From positions 1,902,501-1,966,500 of the forward strand of contig NZ_QHJE01000001.1 in the NCBI RefSeq assembly GCF_013626205.1: a stretch of 64,000 bases of DNA. The letters run 5' to 3'. The notes below the pieces were generated by a model. That model did no database searches. It saw only the letters and a list, made by a program, of their open reading frames with translations, and was not told the origin of the DNA. The first letter of the stretch is position 1. Each line of letters opens with the position of its first letter. The stretch comes from Hyphomicrobium methylovorum (lineage in GTDB: Bacteria; Pseudomonadota; Alphaproteobacteria; Rhizobiales; Hyphomicrobiaceae). Positions 46,441 through 56,344 of this stretch are shown here, piece by piece. Position numbers and translations under genes: made by a program.

Positions 46441-49400
46441 ATGCTCTTTCTCGCGCGCTTTGTCCTCGCTACGTCGCTGCTGCTGATTGCGCCGACATTC
46501 GCGGCCAGTGCAGCCGATAAAACGTTCGCGCATCAAGGCATCGCTGCCGATGCGAAGCGTTATGAAACGTTCTTGAAGGCCAATTGGAAATCTGACGGCC
46601 GGACGCCGGCGGCGCTCAAGGCCGAGGCTGAAAAGACGTTTGTCACCGATCCGCGCGCGGCTTCGCGCAATCTCGCAAATGCCGTTGCCCTCAACGGGCA
46701 GGATGGCGCAGCGTGGACGCGTCTCGCTGAAGCCCTTCTTGCCATCAAGCCTGATCCGCAGAATACCAGCGAGCGCTATGATTTGCAGATCTATGCGTCG
46801 GGCGCTGCATATCGTGGCTACGAGCGGGCCGCGAATACCGCCGATAAGGCACACGCATTGTCTGTACTGGGTGACGCTCTGAAGGGCCGTTCCTATTGGC
46901 GTCCGGCGATCGACGCGCTGAAGCTCAGCCTCGAACTCGCCGACAATCAGAAAACCCGCGAGACCTACGATAAGCTCCGTGCCGAATACGGGTTCCGCGT
47001 TACGGATTATAAGACCGACAACGAGGCGACACCGCCGCGTCTCTGCCTGCAATTTTCTGAAGACTTGAGCCGCACGCAGTCGGATGTCGCGAAGTTCGTT
47101 TCGGTCAATGGCAAGGATCCGCAGAACCTGGTGCAGGAAGGCAAGCAGCTCTGCGTGGAAGGGCTGAAGCACGGCGATCGTTATGTCGTTCAGGTGCGCG
47201 CAGGATTGCCATCCGATCTTGGCGAGACGCTGCTCAAGACGTCCGACATGGCGGTCTATGTGCCGGACCGTTCGCCGTTCGTGCGCTTCTCGGGCAAGGC
47301 TTACGTTTTGCCGTCGCGCGGCCAGCAGGGCATTCCGGTCGTTACGACCAATACGTCCAAGATCGAGGTTGAAGTTTATCGGATCGGTGATCGCAGCCTT
47401 GCGACGACGTTGCAGTCTGGCGACATGCAGCGGCAGCTTTCGAGCTACGACGTCGAGAACATTCGCGATCGCACCGGCGTCAAAGTCTACGCGGGCGAGA
47501 TGGACATTGCCTCGAAGCTCAATGAGGACGTGACGACGGCCGTGCCTGTCACCGAGGCAACCGGCAAGCTCGAACCCGGCGTTTATGTTGTCGTTGCGAA
47601 GCCCACCGAAAAAACGAAGACCGATAGCTACGAGCGCGCGACGCAGTGGTTCATCGTTTCCGATCTCGGGCTGACGGCGTTCACAGGCGGAGATGGCGTG
47701 CATGCCTTCGTTCGCTCGCTCAGCGATGCCACCGCGACGCCTGGCACGACCGTCAAGCTGGTCGCTCGGAATAACGAGCTGCTCGCCACGGCGAAAACCG
47801 ATGAGCACGGGCACGCGAAGTTCGATGCGGCCATCACCAAGGGCGACGGCGGAGCGGCGCCTGCGATCCTCATTGCGGAAAAGGGTGAAGGCGAATTTGC
47901 GTTTCTCGATCTGACGCTCAATGCTTTCGATCTGTCGGATCGGGGCGTCAGTGGCCGCGATCCTGCGGGCCCTGTTGACGCTTTCGTTTATACCGAGCGC
48001 GGTGTCTATCGTGGCGGCGAAGAGGTGAACATCACTGGCCTCGTTCGCGATCAGTTTGGCAAGGCCTCAACCGTACCGACAACGCTGATCGTGTCGCGGC
48101 CCGATGGCGTCGAGCAGACGCGCGTCGTCATGAACGACCAAGGGCTCGGCGGGCGTTCGCTCACCCTGCCGCTGGCAAAGACGGCGATGACCGGCACCTG
48201 GCGCTTGTGGCTGCATACTGATCCCAAGGCGCCCGCTATCGCGCAGCGTTCGTTCCTGGTCGAAGATTTCGTGCCTGAACGCCTCGACATGAAGCTGTCT
48301 GCCGACGTTCCGGCGCTCACGCCGGAGGAAAGCCGTTCGATCAAAGCGGATGGCCGGTATCTTTACGGTCCACCGGCTGCCGCACTTGGCCTTGAAGGTG
48401 AAGTCGTCGTTCGTGCGTCGAACAAGCAAGTGCCTGGATACGCCGGGTACGTGTTCGGGCAGGCGGATGAGTTTGTTAATCCGGCGCGCCAGCCGCTCGA
48501 AGCCAATCTCGCGATGGACAAGGACGGCAAAGCATCGATCCCGATCGTGCTGCCGCAGATGGCGCGTACGCCGAAGCCGCTGGAAGCTGCGATTAGCGTC
48601 AAGCTTCGCGAAGCTGGCGGGCGTACCATCGAGCGCAACCTCACGCTTCCAGTGGATTTGAAAATCGAACGTATCGGCATCAAGCCGCTGTTTGAAAACA
48701 TGACGGCGCCCGAAGACCAGAACGCGGGCTTCGATGTTGTGATGCTGAACAAGGACAACAAACCGGAGGCGGCCAGCAATCTCACCTGGACGCTGACGCG
48801 TCTTGATACGAACTGGCAGTGGTATCGCCGCGATGGATCGTGGACGTACGATGCCGTGACGGTGAAACGCAAAGTTGGCAGCGGATCGCTTTCGACCACT
48901 GCGGACGGACCGGTGCAGATTTCGCAATCGATCGGTTGGGGCCGGTATCGTCTCGACGTTGCATCGAACGACGCCAACGGTCCGGCGTCGAGCGTGATCT
49001 TCAATGCGGGCTGGTACACTTCGGGTGATGCCATCGATAGTCCCGAGCAGCTTGACGTGGCGCTCGATAAGGAGAGCTACAAGTCGGGCGACACGGCGAA
49101 GCTGCGTATTGCTTCGAAGCTTGGCGGCAGAGCGCTCGTGACAGTGCTCGGCACTGGCATGCACGAGACGAAGGAAGTTGATATTCCGAAGGGCGGCGGC
49201 GAGGTCGATGTTCCGGTTTCCGATGCGTGGGGTCCGGGCGCGTATGTGACGGCGCTGCTCTATCGTCCGATGGACGAAGCGCAGAAGCGTATGCCAAGCC
49301 GCGCTATCGGTATTCGTTGGCTGCCGGTCGATCAAAGCGGTCGCCAGCTCAAGGTTGACGTCACGCTGCTAGAGAAGGTGAAGTCAGCGGCGAAAGTCAC

Positions 49401-51795
49401 GGTGCCGTTGAAGGTTGAGGGTCTTGCACCGGGAGAACCGGCGCACGTTGTCGTCGCGGCTGTCGATCTCGGCATTCTGAATCTGACGCGCTACGAAACG
49501 CCGGCGCCTGAAGCCTGGTTCAATCAGCAGCAGAAACTGGCATTCGAGATCCGCGATTTCTACGGCCGGTTGATCGATGGCATGCGTGCCGATCGCGGCA
49601 AGCTGAAATCGGGCGGCGACGCAGGTGCGCCGGTTATGCAGGGCAATCCGACGGTCGAGACGGTTGTGTCGCTCTACTCCGGAATCGTGGACGTGCAAGC
49701 GGACGGAACCGCGAGCGTCGATTTCGAACTTCCCGATTTCAACGGGACGGTTCGCGTGATGGCCGTGGCATGGAGCAAGGACAAGGTTGGTCACGGTTCG
49801 GGTGATCTGATCGTGCGTGATGCGGTGGCGCTGACCGTTGCCGTTCCCCGCTTCATGACGCTCGGTGACGAGATGAACCTCGGCTTCGATATTCATAACG
49901 TCGACGGACCGGATGCGGCTTACAAGCTGTCGCTTGCCCGGAAGGATGGTGACGACAAGAACGAGACGCTGACCGCTATCTCGGAGCAGACGCTCGACCT
50001 CAAAGCGGGTGCGCGCTCTATGAAGCGCATTCCGTTCAAGCCGCAGGATCTCGGGCGTCTTACGCTCAGAGCGACAGTGACGGGTCCGAATGACATCGCG
50101 GTCAAACGCGAAATGACGTTCGAAGTTCTTCCGCCTGCGGGCGATATCAAGCGGACCACGGTTTCGTCTCTGAAGGCGAACGGTGGAAAGCTCAGCGTAT
50201 CGGCCGATCTGGCGCAGGATCTCATTCCCTCGCGGACACGCATCAACGTTTCGGTTGGTCCGGCGGCGCGTCTTGATGTGCCGACGCTGCTCGCGCGTCT
50301 CGATCGCTATCCGTATGGATGCGCTGAGCAGACGGTGTCGCGCGCGTTGCCGTTGATCGTTGCGAATTCCGTGGCTGCTGATGTTGGTATTGCGGCGGAC
50401 AGCGCAATCAAGGAGCGTGTGCAGACTGCCGTCGCACGCGTCTTCGAGATGCAGGACTCTTCGGGTGCCTTCGGTGTCTGGGGGCCGTCGAATGCGGATC
50501 TCTGGCTCACGGCGTATGTGACGGACTTTTTAACCCGCGCGAAGGAAGCGAGTTACACCGTGCCGCGTGAAGGCTTCAATCGCGCGCTGGACCGACTGCA
50601 GAACTTCATTGCGTATGCGTCGGACTTCGAGAAGGGCGGAGAGGATCGCGCTTACGCGCTTTACGTTCTTGCCCGTAACGGCCGCGCGCCGGTTGGTGAT
50701 CTGCGTTATTACGCGGACGAGCGCATCGAACGTTTCTCTACGCCGCTTGCCAAAGCGCAGCTGGGTGCAGCTCTCGCGATGATGGGCGATAAAGAACGGG
50801 CCGAACGTGCCTTCAAGTCGGCGTTGGCTGCTCTACCCGATGCGACGCCGGATACGGGCTATCGCCGCGACTACGGTTCGACGCTGCGCGATGGCGCTGC
50901 GCTTGTTGCGCTCGCTGCGGAATCCGGCATTGCCCGCGATCAGCAGCCGCGTTTGGCGAATGTCATCGCCAAGGCATACGAAACGCGCAGCTATACCTCG
51001 ACGCAGGAACAGGCGTGGATGCTGCTCGCAGCGAAGGCGCTGAACGACGATGTTAAGGGAACGAAGCTGACGGTCGACGGCAAGCCTGTGACGGGTCCGC
51101 TTCTTAGAGGCCTGAAGCCTGCTGAATTGAAGGACGGAGCGTTGACGATCACCAACTCCGGCGACGCCGCGGTCGATGCCGTCATCTCGGTCATTGGCGC
51201 AGCGCTAACTCCGGAACCCGCCGCATCGAAGGGTTTCAAGATCGAACGTCAAGCCTACACGCTTGATGGAAAGAAGGTCGATCTGAAGAGCCTTGGCGGC
51301 GGAAAATCCGATGTGAAGCAGAACGATCGCTTCGTCATCACCGTCAAGGTCACGTCGGATGAAGCAGCGGGTCGTGTCATGGTCGTCGATCATCTGCCCG
51401 CCGGGTTCGAGATCGAGAACCCGCATCTTGTCGATAGCGGTTCGATCTCCGGATTGAATTGGCTGAAATCGACGTCGGAGCCCGAGCATACCGAGTTCCG
51501 CGATGACCGCTTCGTCGCCGCGTTCAACTTCTCGAACGTGCGCGCCGGACGTGGTGATCCAGAGAACGCTTCGGAGGAAGCGGAGGGCGAAGGCGGATCG
51601 GAGAACGATGCCGTCGTGATGCCGGACGGTACGGCGCAGAAGATGCAGCCCGTCAGCACGACGCTGGCCTACATCGTTCGCGCCGTTAATCCGGGCACGT
51701 TCGTCCATCCGGCGGCGACGGTGGAAGATATGTACCGCCCTGACCGGTACGCGCGCACGGCTGCTGGTACGCTGACCGTTTCGGCGAAGGAGTAA
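46441..51795 (+). CDS. bacterial alpha-2-macroglobulin (YfhM-like) with intact thioester motif
   Basis: The product is a 1784-residue secreted protein. Signal peptide residues 1-25 end TFAASA. It is not a lipoprotein, as no lipobox Cys is present, unlike E. coli YfhM. After macroglobulin-like repeats (e.g. GKAYVLPSRGQQGIPVVTTN, YTERGVYRGGEEVNITGLVR) comes the thioester domain with the CXEQ motif: YGCAEQTVS, Cys at about residue 1294. Such proteins trap proteases in the periplasm or on the surface. The following gene, five bases later, encodes PBP1C, the standard partner. The family is about 1650 residues; this one is normal to slightly long. Confidence 0.93.
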   Translation: MLFLARFVLATSLLLIAPTFAASAADKTFAHQGIAADAKRYETFLKANWKSDGRTPAALKAEAEKTFVTDPRAASRNLANAVALNGQDGAAWTRLAEALLAIKPDPQNTSERYDLQIYASGAAYRGYERAANTADKAHALSVLGDALKGRSYWRPAIDALKLSLELADNQKTRETYDKLRAEYGFRVTDYKTDNEATPPRLCLQFSEDLSRTQSDVAKFVSVNGKDPQNLVQEGKQLCVEGLKHGDRYVVQVRAGLPSDLGETLLKTSDMAVYVPDRSPFVRFSGKAYVLPSRGQQGIPVVTTNTSKIEVEVYRIGDRSLATTLQSGDMQRQLSSYDVENIRDRTGVKVYAGEMDIASKLNEDVTTAVPVTEATGKLEPGVYVVVAKPTEKTKTDSYERATQWFIVSDLGLTAFTGGDGVHAFVRSLSDATATPGTTVKLVARNNELLATAKTDEHGHAKFDAAITKGDGGAAPAILIAEKGEGEFAFLDLTLNAFDLSDRGVSGRDPAGPVDAFVYTERGVYRGGEEVNITGLVRDQFGKASTVPTTLIVSRPDGVEQTRVVMNDQGLGGRSLTLPLAKTAMTGTWRLWLHTDPKAPAIAQRSFLVEDFVPERLDMKLSADVPALTPEESRSIKADGRYLYGPPAAALGLEGEVVVRASNKQVPGYAGYVFGQADEFVNPARQPLEANLAMDKDGKASIPIVLPQMARTPKPLEAAISVKLREAGGRTIERNLTLPVDLKIERIGIKPLFENMTAPEDQNAGFDVVMLNKDNKPEAASNLTWTLTRLDTNWQWYRRDGSWTYDAVTVKRKVGSGSLSTTADGPVQISQSIGWGRYRLDVASNDANGPASSVIFNAGWYTSGDAIDSPEQLDVALDKESYKSGDTAKLRIASKLGGRALVTVLGTGMHETKEVDIPKGGGEVDVPVSDAWGPGAYVTALLYRPMDEAQKRMPSRAIGIRWLPVDQSGRQLKVDVTLLEKVKSAAKVTVPLKVEGLAPGEPAHVVVAAVDLGILNLTRYETPAPEAWFNQQQKLAFEIRDFYGRLIDGMRADRGKLKSGGDAGAPVMQGNPTVETVVSLYSGIVDVQADGTASVDFELPDFNGTVRVMAVAWSKDKVGHGSGDLIVRDAVALTVAVPRFMTLGDEMNLGFDIHNVDGPDAAYKLSLARKDGDDKNETLTAISEQTLDLKAGARSMKRIPFKPQDLGRLTLRATVTGPNDIAVKREMTFEVLPPAGDIKRTTVSSLKANGGKLSVSADLAQDLIPSRTRINVSVGPAARLDVPTLLARLDRYPYGCAEQTVSRALPLIVANSVAADVGIAADSAIKERVQTAVARVFEMQDSSGAFGVWGPSNADLWLTAYVTDFLTRAKEASYTVPREGFNRALDRLQNFIAYASDFEKGGEDRAYALYVLARNGRAPVGDLRYYADERIERFSTPLAKAQLGAALAMMGDKERAERAFKSALAALPDATPDTGYRRDYGSTLRDGAALVALAAESGIARDQQPRLANVIAKAYETRSYTSTQEQAWMLLAAKALNDDVKGTKLTVDGKPVTGPLLRGLKPAELKDGALTITNSGDAAVDAVISVIGAALTPEPAASKGFKIERQAYTLDGKKVDLKSLGGGKSDVKQNDRFVITVKVTSDEAAGRVMVVDHLPAGFEIENPHLVDSGSISGLNWLKSTSEPEHTEFRDDRFVAAFNFSNVRAGRGDPENASEEAEGEGGSENDAVVMPDGTAQKMQPVSTTLAYIVRAVNPGTFVHPAATVEDMYRPDRYARTAAGTLTVSAKE

Positions 51796-51800
51796 GCGGC

Positions 51801-53999
51801 GTGCGTCGAGGCATTCTGCGCGTGTTCGATCGGCGACGTGGGACCGCCCCCTCACCGCAACCCTCTCCCCAACGGGAGAGGGGGAAGGGGTGGAAAGCGT
51901 GGAAAGCGTTGGCCGCTGCTTGTGCGGTGGCGATGCTTGCGTCCGCCGGCGGTGCGTACGCGCTGTATCGAACGGCGATTGCGGACGCCGGACCGTTGCC
52001 GCTCGACTCTGCGAAATCGGTTTCGGTGACTGTTGTCGATCGCGATGAGCGGTTGCTCCGCGCCTTCACAACGACGGAGGGCAAGTGGCGGCTGCCGCTC
52101 GATCCGAAAGATGTCGATCCGAACTATCTCAAGCTGCTTTTCGCGTTCGAAGACCGGCGTTTCTACGAGCATCACGGCGTTGATACGAAAGCCGTTGCGC
52201 GGGCGGTTGTGCAAATGGTGCGGCACGCTCGGCTCGTGTCGGGTGGTTCCACGTTGACGATGCAGGTTGCGCGGCTGCTCGACGGTAAGCACGAGCGCAC
52301 GCCGTTCGGTAAGCTCCGGCAGATGGCGCGTGCGATTGAACTCGAACGGACGCTCTCGAAGACTGAGATTTTGAAGCTCTATCTGCGCCTCGCGCCGTTC
52401 GGCGGAAATCTGGAAGGCGTGCGTGCGGCGTCGCTCGCGTATTTCGGCAAGGAGCCGCGACGATTGTCGTTCGGGGAAGCGGCGCTGCTGGTGGCGTTGC
52501 CGCAGTCGCCGGAGTTGCGCCGTCTCGACCGGTATCCGGATGCTGCACGGCGGGCGCGGGATCGCGTTCTGGAGAGCGCGGTTGCGGCTCATGCGATTAC
52601 GGAAGCGGAAGCCGCGAAGGCCAAGACCGAGCGCATGCCGGTGACGCGGTACGCGTTTCCGATGTTTGCGCCGCACCTGACCGAAACGGAAGTGAAGGCG
52701 CGTCCGCAAGACAGCATCGTCAAGCTGACGCTCGATCGGAATTTGCAGGCGAGCCTCGAGAAGCTAGCGGGTGAACAGGCCCGGCTGATTGGCGACAAGG
52801 TATCGGCCGCGATCATCGTTGCGGATCATCAGACAGGCGAAATTCTCGCCCAGGTCGGCTCTCCCGGTTACATGGATCGCGACCGCCAAGGCGCCGTCGA
52901 TATGGCAAATGCGGTGCGTTCGCCGGGTTCGACGTTGAAGCCGTTTATCTTCGGTCTTGCATTCGAATCCGGGCTTGCCCATCCGGAAACGCTGATCGAC
53001 GACAGGCCCGTGCGCTTCGGCACGTATAGCCCCAAGAATTTTGACGAGACGTATCATGGCACGGTGTCGGTGCGCGAGGCGCTGGCGCAGTCGTTGAACA
53101 TTCCGGCGGTGCGTGCGTTGTCGCGCGTCGGCCCTGGGAAACTTGCGGGGCGGTTCCGCCGCGCGGGTGTGACGGCACGCTTTCCTGATAAATCCGAGCC
53201 GACACTCGCGATGGCGCTTGGCGGGACAGGTATGACGCTGCTCGATCTGACGCAGCTTTACACGTCGCTGGCTCGCGGTGGCGACAGCATCGAGCTTTTC
53301 CATCGCACTGACGCGCGGGCTCGCGTGGCGGCTGCCACTCGTGTCAAACCGCTCGTGAATGCGCATCGCCTGATGTCGCCGCTTGCTGCGTGGTATGTGA
53401 CCGACATTCTGAAAGATGCGCCACCACCGCAGAGCGCCAAAGGTGGACGTTTCGCATACAAGACGGGCACGTCTTACGGATATCGCGATGCATGGGCGAT
53501 TGGCTACGATGGCCGGTATGTCGTTGCCGCGTGGGTGGGACGTCCGGACAATTCGAGCGTGCCGGGTATTCTCGGGCGGACGGCTGCCGCGCCGATTTTG
53601 TTCGATGCCTTCCAGCGTGTTTCGGCAAAGCGATCGCCGTTGCGCAGCGCGCCAGCTACGGCTCTTCTGGTGAAGAACGCCGATCTTCCGGCGCCGCTGA
53701 AGCGCTGGCGCGATCCCGGTGACGATCCGGCGTCAGGCCGGTATCTCGAACCGCCGGTTCTGATTTCTTTCCCGCCGGATCAGTCGGAAATCGAAGCGGC
53801 CGAGCATTCGGAAGATCCACTCGTGCTGAAGGCGGACGGCGGCGCGCTGCCGTTGACGTGGCTGATCGACGGGGTGCCGATTGCGTCGGATGCGCATTCG
53901 CGTGAGGCCGATTGGCAGCCGGGCGGCGCGGGGTTCGCGAAATTGACCGTCATCGACGCCAACGGCCGGACGGACCGGGTCTCCGTACGTTTACGGTGA
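51801..53999 (+). CDS. pbpC: penicillin-binding protein 1C
   Basis: The product is a 732-residue class A PBP. It has an N-terminal cytoplasmic tail, one membrane helix (KALAAACAVAMLASAGGAYALY) and the GT51 domain with FAFEDRRFYEHHGVD and GGSTLTMQVARLL. The transpeptidase has GSTLKP, SLN and KTGTS, and a C-terminal BiPBP_C-type beta domain ends the protein (RVSVRLR). The pairing with alpha-2-macroglobulin (5-base gap) is the usual yfhM-pbpC operon and suggests sensing or repair of damaged wall. The N-terminal tail (residues 14-30) is encoded by a palindromic repeat (51848-51897). The GTG start is the only one that keeps the full membrane helix comfortably within the frame. Confidence 0.93.
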   Translation: MRRGILRVFDRRRGTAPSPQPSPQRERGKGWKAWKALAAACAVAMLASAGGAYALYRTAIADAGPLPLDSAKSVSVTVVDRDERLLRAFTTTEGKWRLPLDPKDVDPNYLKLLFAFEDRRFYEHHGVDTKAVARAVVQMVRHARLVSGGSTLTMQVARLLDGKHERTPFGKLRQMARAIELERTLSKTEILKLYLRLAPFGGNLEGVRAASLAYFGKEPRRLSFGEAALLVALPQSPELRRLDRYPDAARRARDRVLESAVAAHAITEAEAAKAKTERMPVTRYAFPMFAPHLTETEVKARPQDSIVKLTLDRNLQASLEKLAGEQARLIGDKVSAAIIVADHQTGEILAQVGSPGYMDRDRQGAVDMANAVRSPGSTLKPFIFGLAFESGLAHPETLIDDRPVRFGTYSPKNFDETYHGTVSVREALAQSLNIPAVRALSRVGPGKLAGRFRRAGVTARFPDKSEPTLAMALGGTGMTLLDLTQLYTSLARGGDSIELFHRTDARARVAAATRVKPLVNAHRLMSPLAAWYVTDILKDAPPPQSAKGGRFAYKTGTSYGYRDAWAIGYDGRYVVAAWVGRPDNSSVPGILGRTAAAPILFDAFQRVSAKRSPLRSAPATALLVKNADLPAPLKRWRDPGDDPASGRYLEPPVLISFPPDQSEIEAAEHSEDPLVLKADGGALPLTWLIDGVPIASDAHSREADWQPGGAGFAKLTVIDANGRTDRVSVRLR
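51848..51897 (+). repeat. palindromic repeat element inside the pbpC coding region
   Basis: ccctctccc (51861-51869) and gggagaggg (51874-51882) form a perfect 9-bp stem. It lies inside a C-rich then G-rich block that encodes the peptide RGTAPSPQPSPQRERG. This peptide is a well-known translation product of intergenic palindromes in proteobacterial genomes. A related palindrome lies near 15694-15716. Confidence 0.7.
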
Positions 54000-54070
54000 C
54001 GATGTGTAGGATGGCGCGTCGACGAGTGCCGGGATAGGGTTTTATCCCGATGACAATCGTCTGAGATCGC

Positions 54071-55177
54071 ATGCTGCGCGCATCCTCATATTTCCGCCGA
54101 TCGATGGTCGCTCTTGCGGCATCCGCCGCCTTGGCGCTCAGCCTTGGGGCGTGCAGCGAGGGCAAACACGACGGGGATTCGGCGCGCACGCTTCCGAAGC
54201 TTGGAGCGAATGTCGACGAGACGTCGGTGTCTGGTATCTCGTCCGGCGCCTACATGGCCGGGCAGTTTCAGATGGCGCACGCGAAGCGCGTCGTCGGCGC
54301 GGCGATCATTGCGGGCGGGCCATATGGCTGTTCAGAGAGTATATTCGCCAGCGCTATTCCGGGAACGGGTACGGCACTGCTCAACTTGAGCAAGGCTATC
54401 AACGGCTGCATGCTGGATCTGCTCGGGGTTTGGGGCGTGGCCGATCCGACCGAGCTTGCACGCAAGGCCGAAGAGCGTGCCGCCAGGGGCGAAATCGATC
54501 CTATCGATGATGTTCGCCGCGACCGGATTTATCTTTTCACCGGCAAGGCGGATCACACGGTCGTGCCGTCGATCGTGAAAGATGCGGCCCTCTTCTATGC
54601 CAAGCTCGGCGTGCCGGAGGAGAACATCAAGCTCGTATCCGATCTTCCGGCGGGCCATGCCTTCGTGACGGACGGCGAGGGAAATTCCTGCTCAGTGTCC
54701 GGTACACCTTATGTCGTCAACTGCAATTACGATCAGGCGGGAAGCCTGTTGGCGCAAATATACGGTCCTTTGACGCCGCGCGTTGCCAGGTTGGATGGGG
54801 ACTTCATCAATTTCGATCAGCGTCCGTTCGGCGCCAGCGGAAGTAGCGGCGGACTTGCCGAAACGGGTGTCGTCTATGTTCCGAAGGCGTGCCGCGAACA
54901 AGCCGGGTGCCGCGTGCACATCGCCTTCCATGGTTGTGCGCAGAACCGGGAAATGGTCGGCGACCAGTTCATCAAAGAATCGGGTTTTGCCCGTTGGGCC
55001 GACACGAACCGGATGATCATCCTGTTTCCCCAGGTCGCAACATCGTCTATCAATCCGCAGGGGTGCTGGGATTGGTGGGGATATACCGGCCCGGAGTATC
55101 TAACGCGCACCGCGCCTCAGATTGACGCAGTGAACCGGATGCTCGATGCCTTGCGCGCGGACGGCGGACCGGCATAA
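54071..55177 (+). CDS. PHB depolymerase-like secreted esterase (lipoprotein)
   Basis: The product is a 368-residue alpha/beta hydrolase of the extracellular PHB-depolymerase/LpqC type. The signal peptide ends in a lipobox (LSLGAC, Cys at about residue 28), suggesting outer-membrane anchoring. The nucleophile motif is GISSGAYMA (GXSXG). The oxyanion and acid/His regions are in YVPKACREQAGCRVHIAFHGCAQ and NPQGCWDWWGY. Many Cys form disulphides. Such enzymes hydrolyse short-chain hydroxybutyrate polymers or other esters; the substrate is not known here. Confidence 0.85.
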   Translation: MLRASSYFRRSMVALAASAALALSLGACSEGKHDGDSARTLPKLGANVDETSVSGISSGAYMAGQFQMAHAKRVVGAAIIAGGPYGCSESIFASAIPGTGTALLNLSKAINGCMLDLLGVWGVADPTELARKAEERAARGEIDPIDDVRRDRIYLFTGKADHTVVPSIVKDAALFYAKLGVPEENIKLVSDLPAGHAFVTDGEGNSCSVSGTPYVVNCNYDQAGSLLAQIYGPLTPRVARLDGDFINFDQRPFGASGSSGGLAETGVVYVPKACREQAGCRVHIAFHGCAQNREMVGDQFIKESGFARWADTNRMIILFPQVATSSINPQGCWDWWGYTGPEYLTRTAPQIDAVNRMLDALRADGGPA

Positions 55178-55270
55178 ACGCGTGTCGCGATTTTTTTCCG
55201 AGACCTGACGCGCAGCGGCGTGACGGTTGATCTGAATTCGCGGCACCGTGACCGATCGAGGAGACGGCCG

Positions 55271-56236
55271 ATGCTCATTCGCGACTTCCCAATTTTGCAG
55301 ACCGGGTTTTGGCCAGAACGTTCGATTGGTTTGGCATCGGGCCGGTCGCGCTGGCGGCGTGGTGTGGACGTTGCCGCGACGGTTCTGACGATGGGTATGG
55401 TGGTTGTCGCCGCCGCAATGCCGAATGATCGCGATGACACGGGAGTTGCCGCGTCTACGCCACCACCAGCTTCGACGGCCCTTCATCCTGGCCGCGAGTC
55501 GACGTTCGGTGCGTATCTCGGTGCGCCCTATCATTATCCCAGCGATTTCCATCTCAAGAAGCCCGGCGTCCACGATCTGACGATCAAGAACGTTGATTGG
55601 TATACGAAGCCATTTGAGAACCCGCTGTATTACGGCGCGCGTCTGCAGCGTTGGTTCGAAGGCGGCAGGTTCGGCTCGATGCTGGATTTTACGCATTCGA
55701 AGGCCTACGCGCCGATGGGCGAGGACAAGCCGTTCGAAGGCACGCTCGATGGCAAGCCGGTGCCCGCGACCGCAAAGCCGGGCGCGTATTTCAACAAACT
55801 CGAATGGTCGCATGGGCACAACATGCTGACGCTCAACGGTCTCGTGCGTCTGCCATCGCTCGGAGTCATTTCGCCTTACGCCGGAGTGGGCGCGGGGCTT
55901 TCATTTCCGCATTCGGAAATTCATCTGAAGAGCGATCCCTCGCGAACATACGAATATCAGTACACGGGCCCGATCGGACAGGCTCTGTTCGGGTTGGAGT
56001 TCCGCCTGCGGACCGGATCGATTTTCATCGAGTATAAATTTACGACGGCTGATTATTGGGGGCCGCTCACCGGGCGTGACGGCACCTGGTTCCCGATCGA
56101 TATGTGGCGGCAGATCTCGCGTTGGTGGTCTGGCGAAGAGCCGAAGGACGGTTGGGCGGGCGCAAAGCTGACGAGCCATCAGGCTATCGGCGGGTTCCTT
56201 GTTCGCTTCACGCCCGGGCAGACGGCGGCACCGTAA
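55271..56236 (+). CDS. outer-membrane beta-barrel protein, possibly LpxQ/lipid A oxidase-like
   Basis: The product has 321 residues from ATG 55271 (MLIRDFPIL), which has a GAGGAGAC ribosome site; an ORF start at 55220 is less likely. One N-terminal hydrophobic segment (VDVAATVLTMGMVVVAAAM) is followed by a barrel-like pattern of alternating aromatic and polar strands (ESTFGAYLGAPYHYPSDF, YYGARLQRWFEG, SMLDFTHSKAYAP). LDFTHSK resembles the segment I recall from rhizobial lipid A oxidases (LpxQ), so I offer that as a guess. The family could equally be a generic porin-like protein. Confidence 0.5.
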   Translation: MLIRDFPILQTGFWPERSIGLASGRSRWRRGVDVAATVLTMGMVVVAAAMPNDRDDTGVAASTPPPASTALHPGRESTFGAYLGAPYHYPSDFHLKKPGVHDLTIKNVDWYTKPFENPLYYGARLQRWFEGGRFGSMLDFTHSKAYAPMGEDKPFEGTLDGKPVPATAKPGAYFNKLEWSHGHNMLTLNGLVRLPSLGVISPYAGVGAGLSFPHSEIHLKSDPSRTYEYQYTGPIGQALFGLEFRLRTGSIFIEYKFTTADYWGPLTGRDGTWFPIDMWRQISRWWSGEEPKDGWAGAKLTSHQAIGGFLVRFTPGQTAAP

Positions 56237-56310
56237 GTCTTTTTGGACGATGACTGCCGAGGTGAGAAGCGCGCGGGTGTGTGCGACGCTTCTTGCGCTC
56301 CGTCGACGAT

Positions 56311-56344
56311 AGACGGTCTGGATCAGAAGACGGTCTGGATCAGA
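56311..56344. repeat. 17-bp tandem duplication at the 3' end of the DUF4175 gene
   Basis: agacggtctggatcaga (56311-56327) is repeated exactly at 56328-56344, across the stop codon of the DUF4175 gene (stop at about 56340). A slippage duplication that left the frame intact. Confidence 0.85.
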
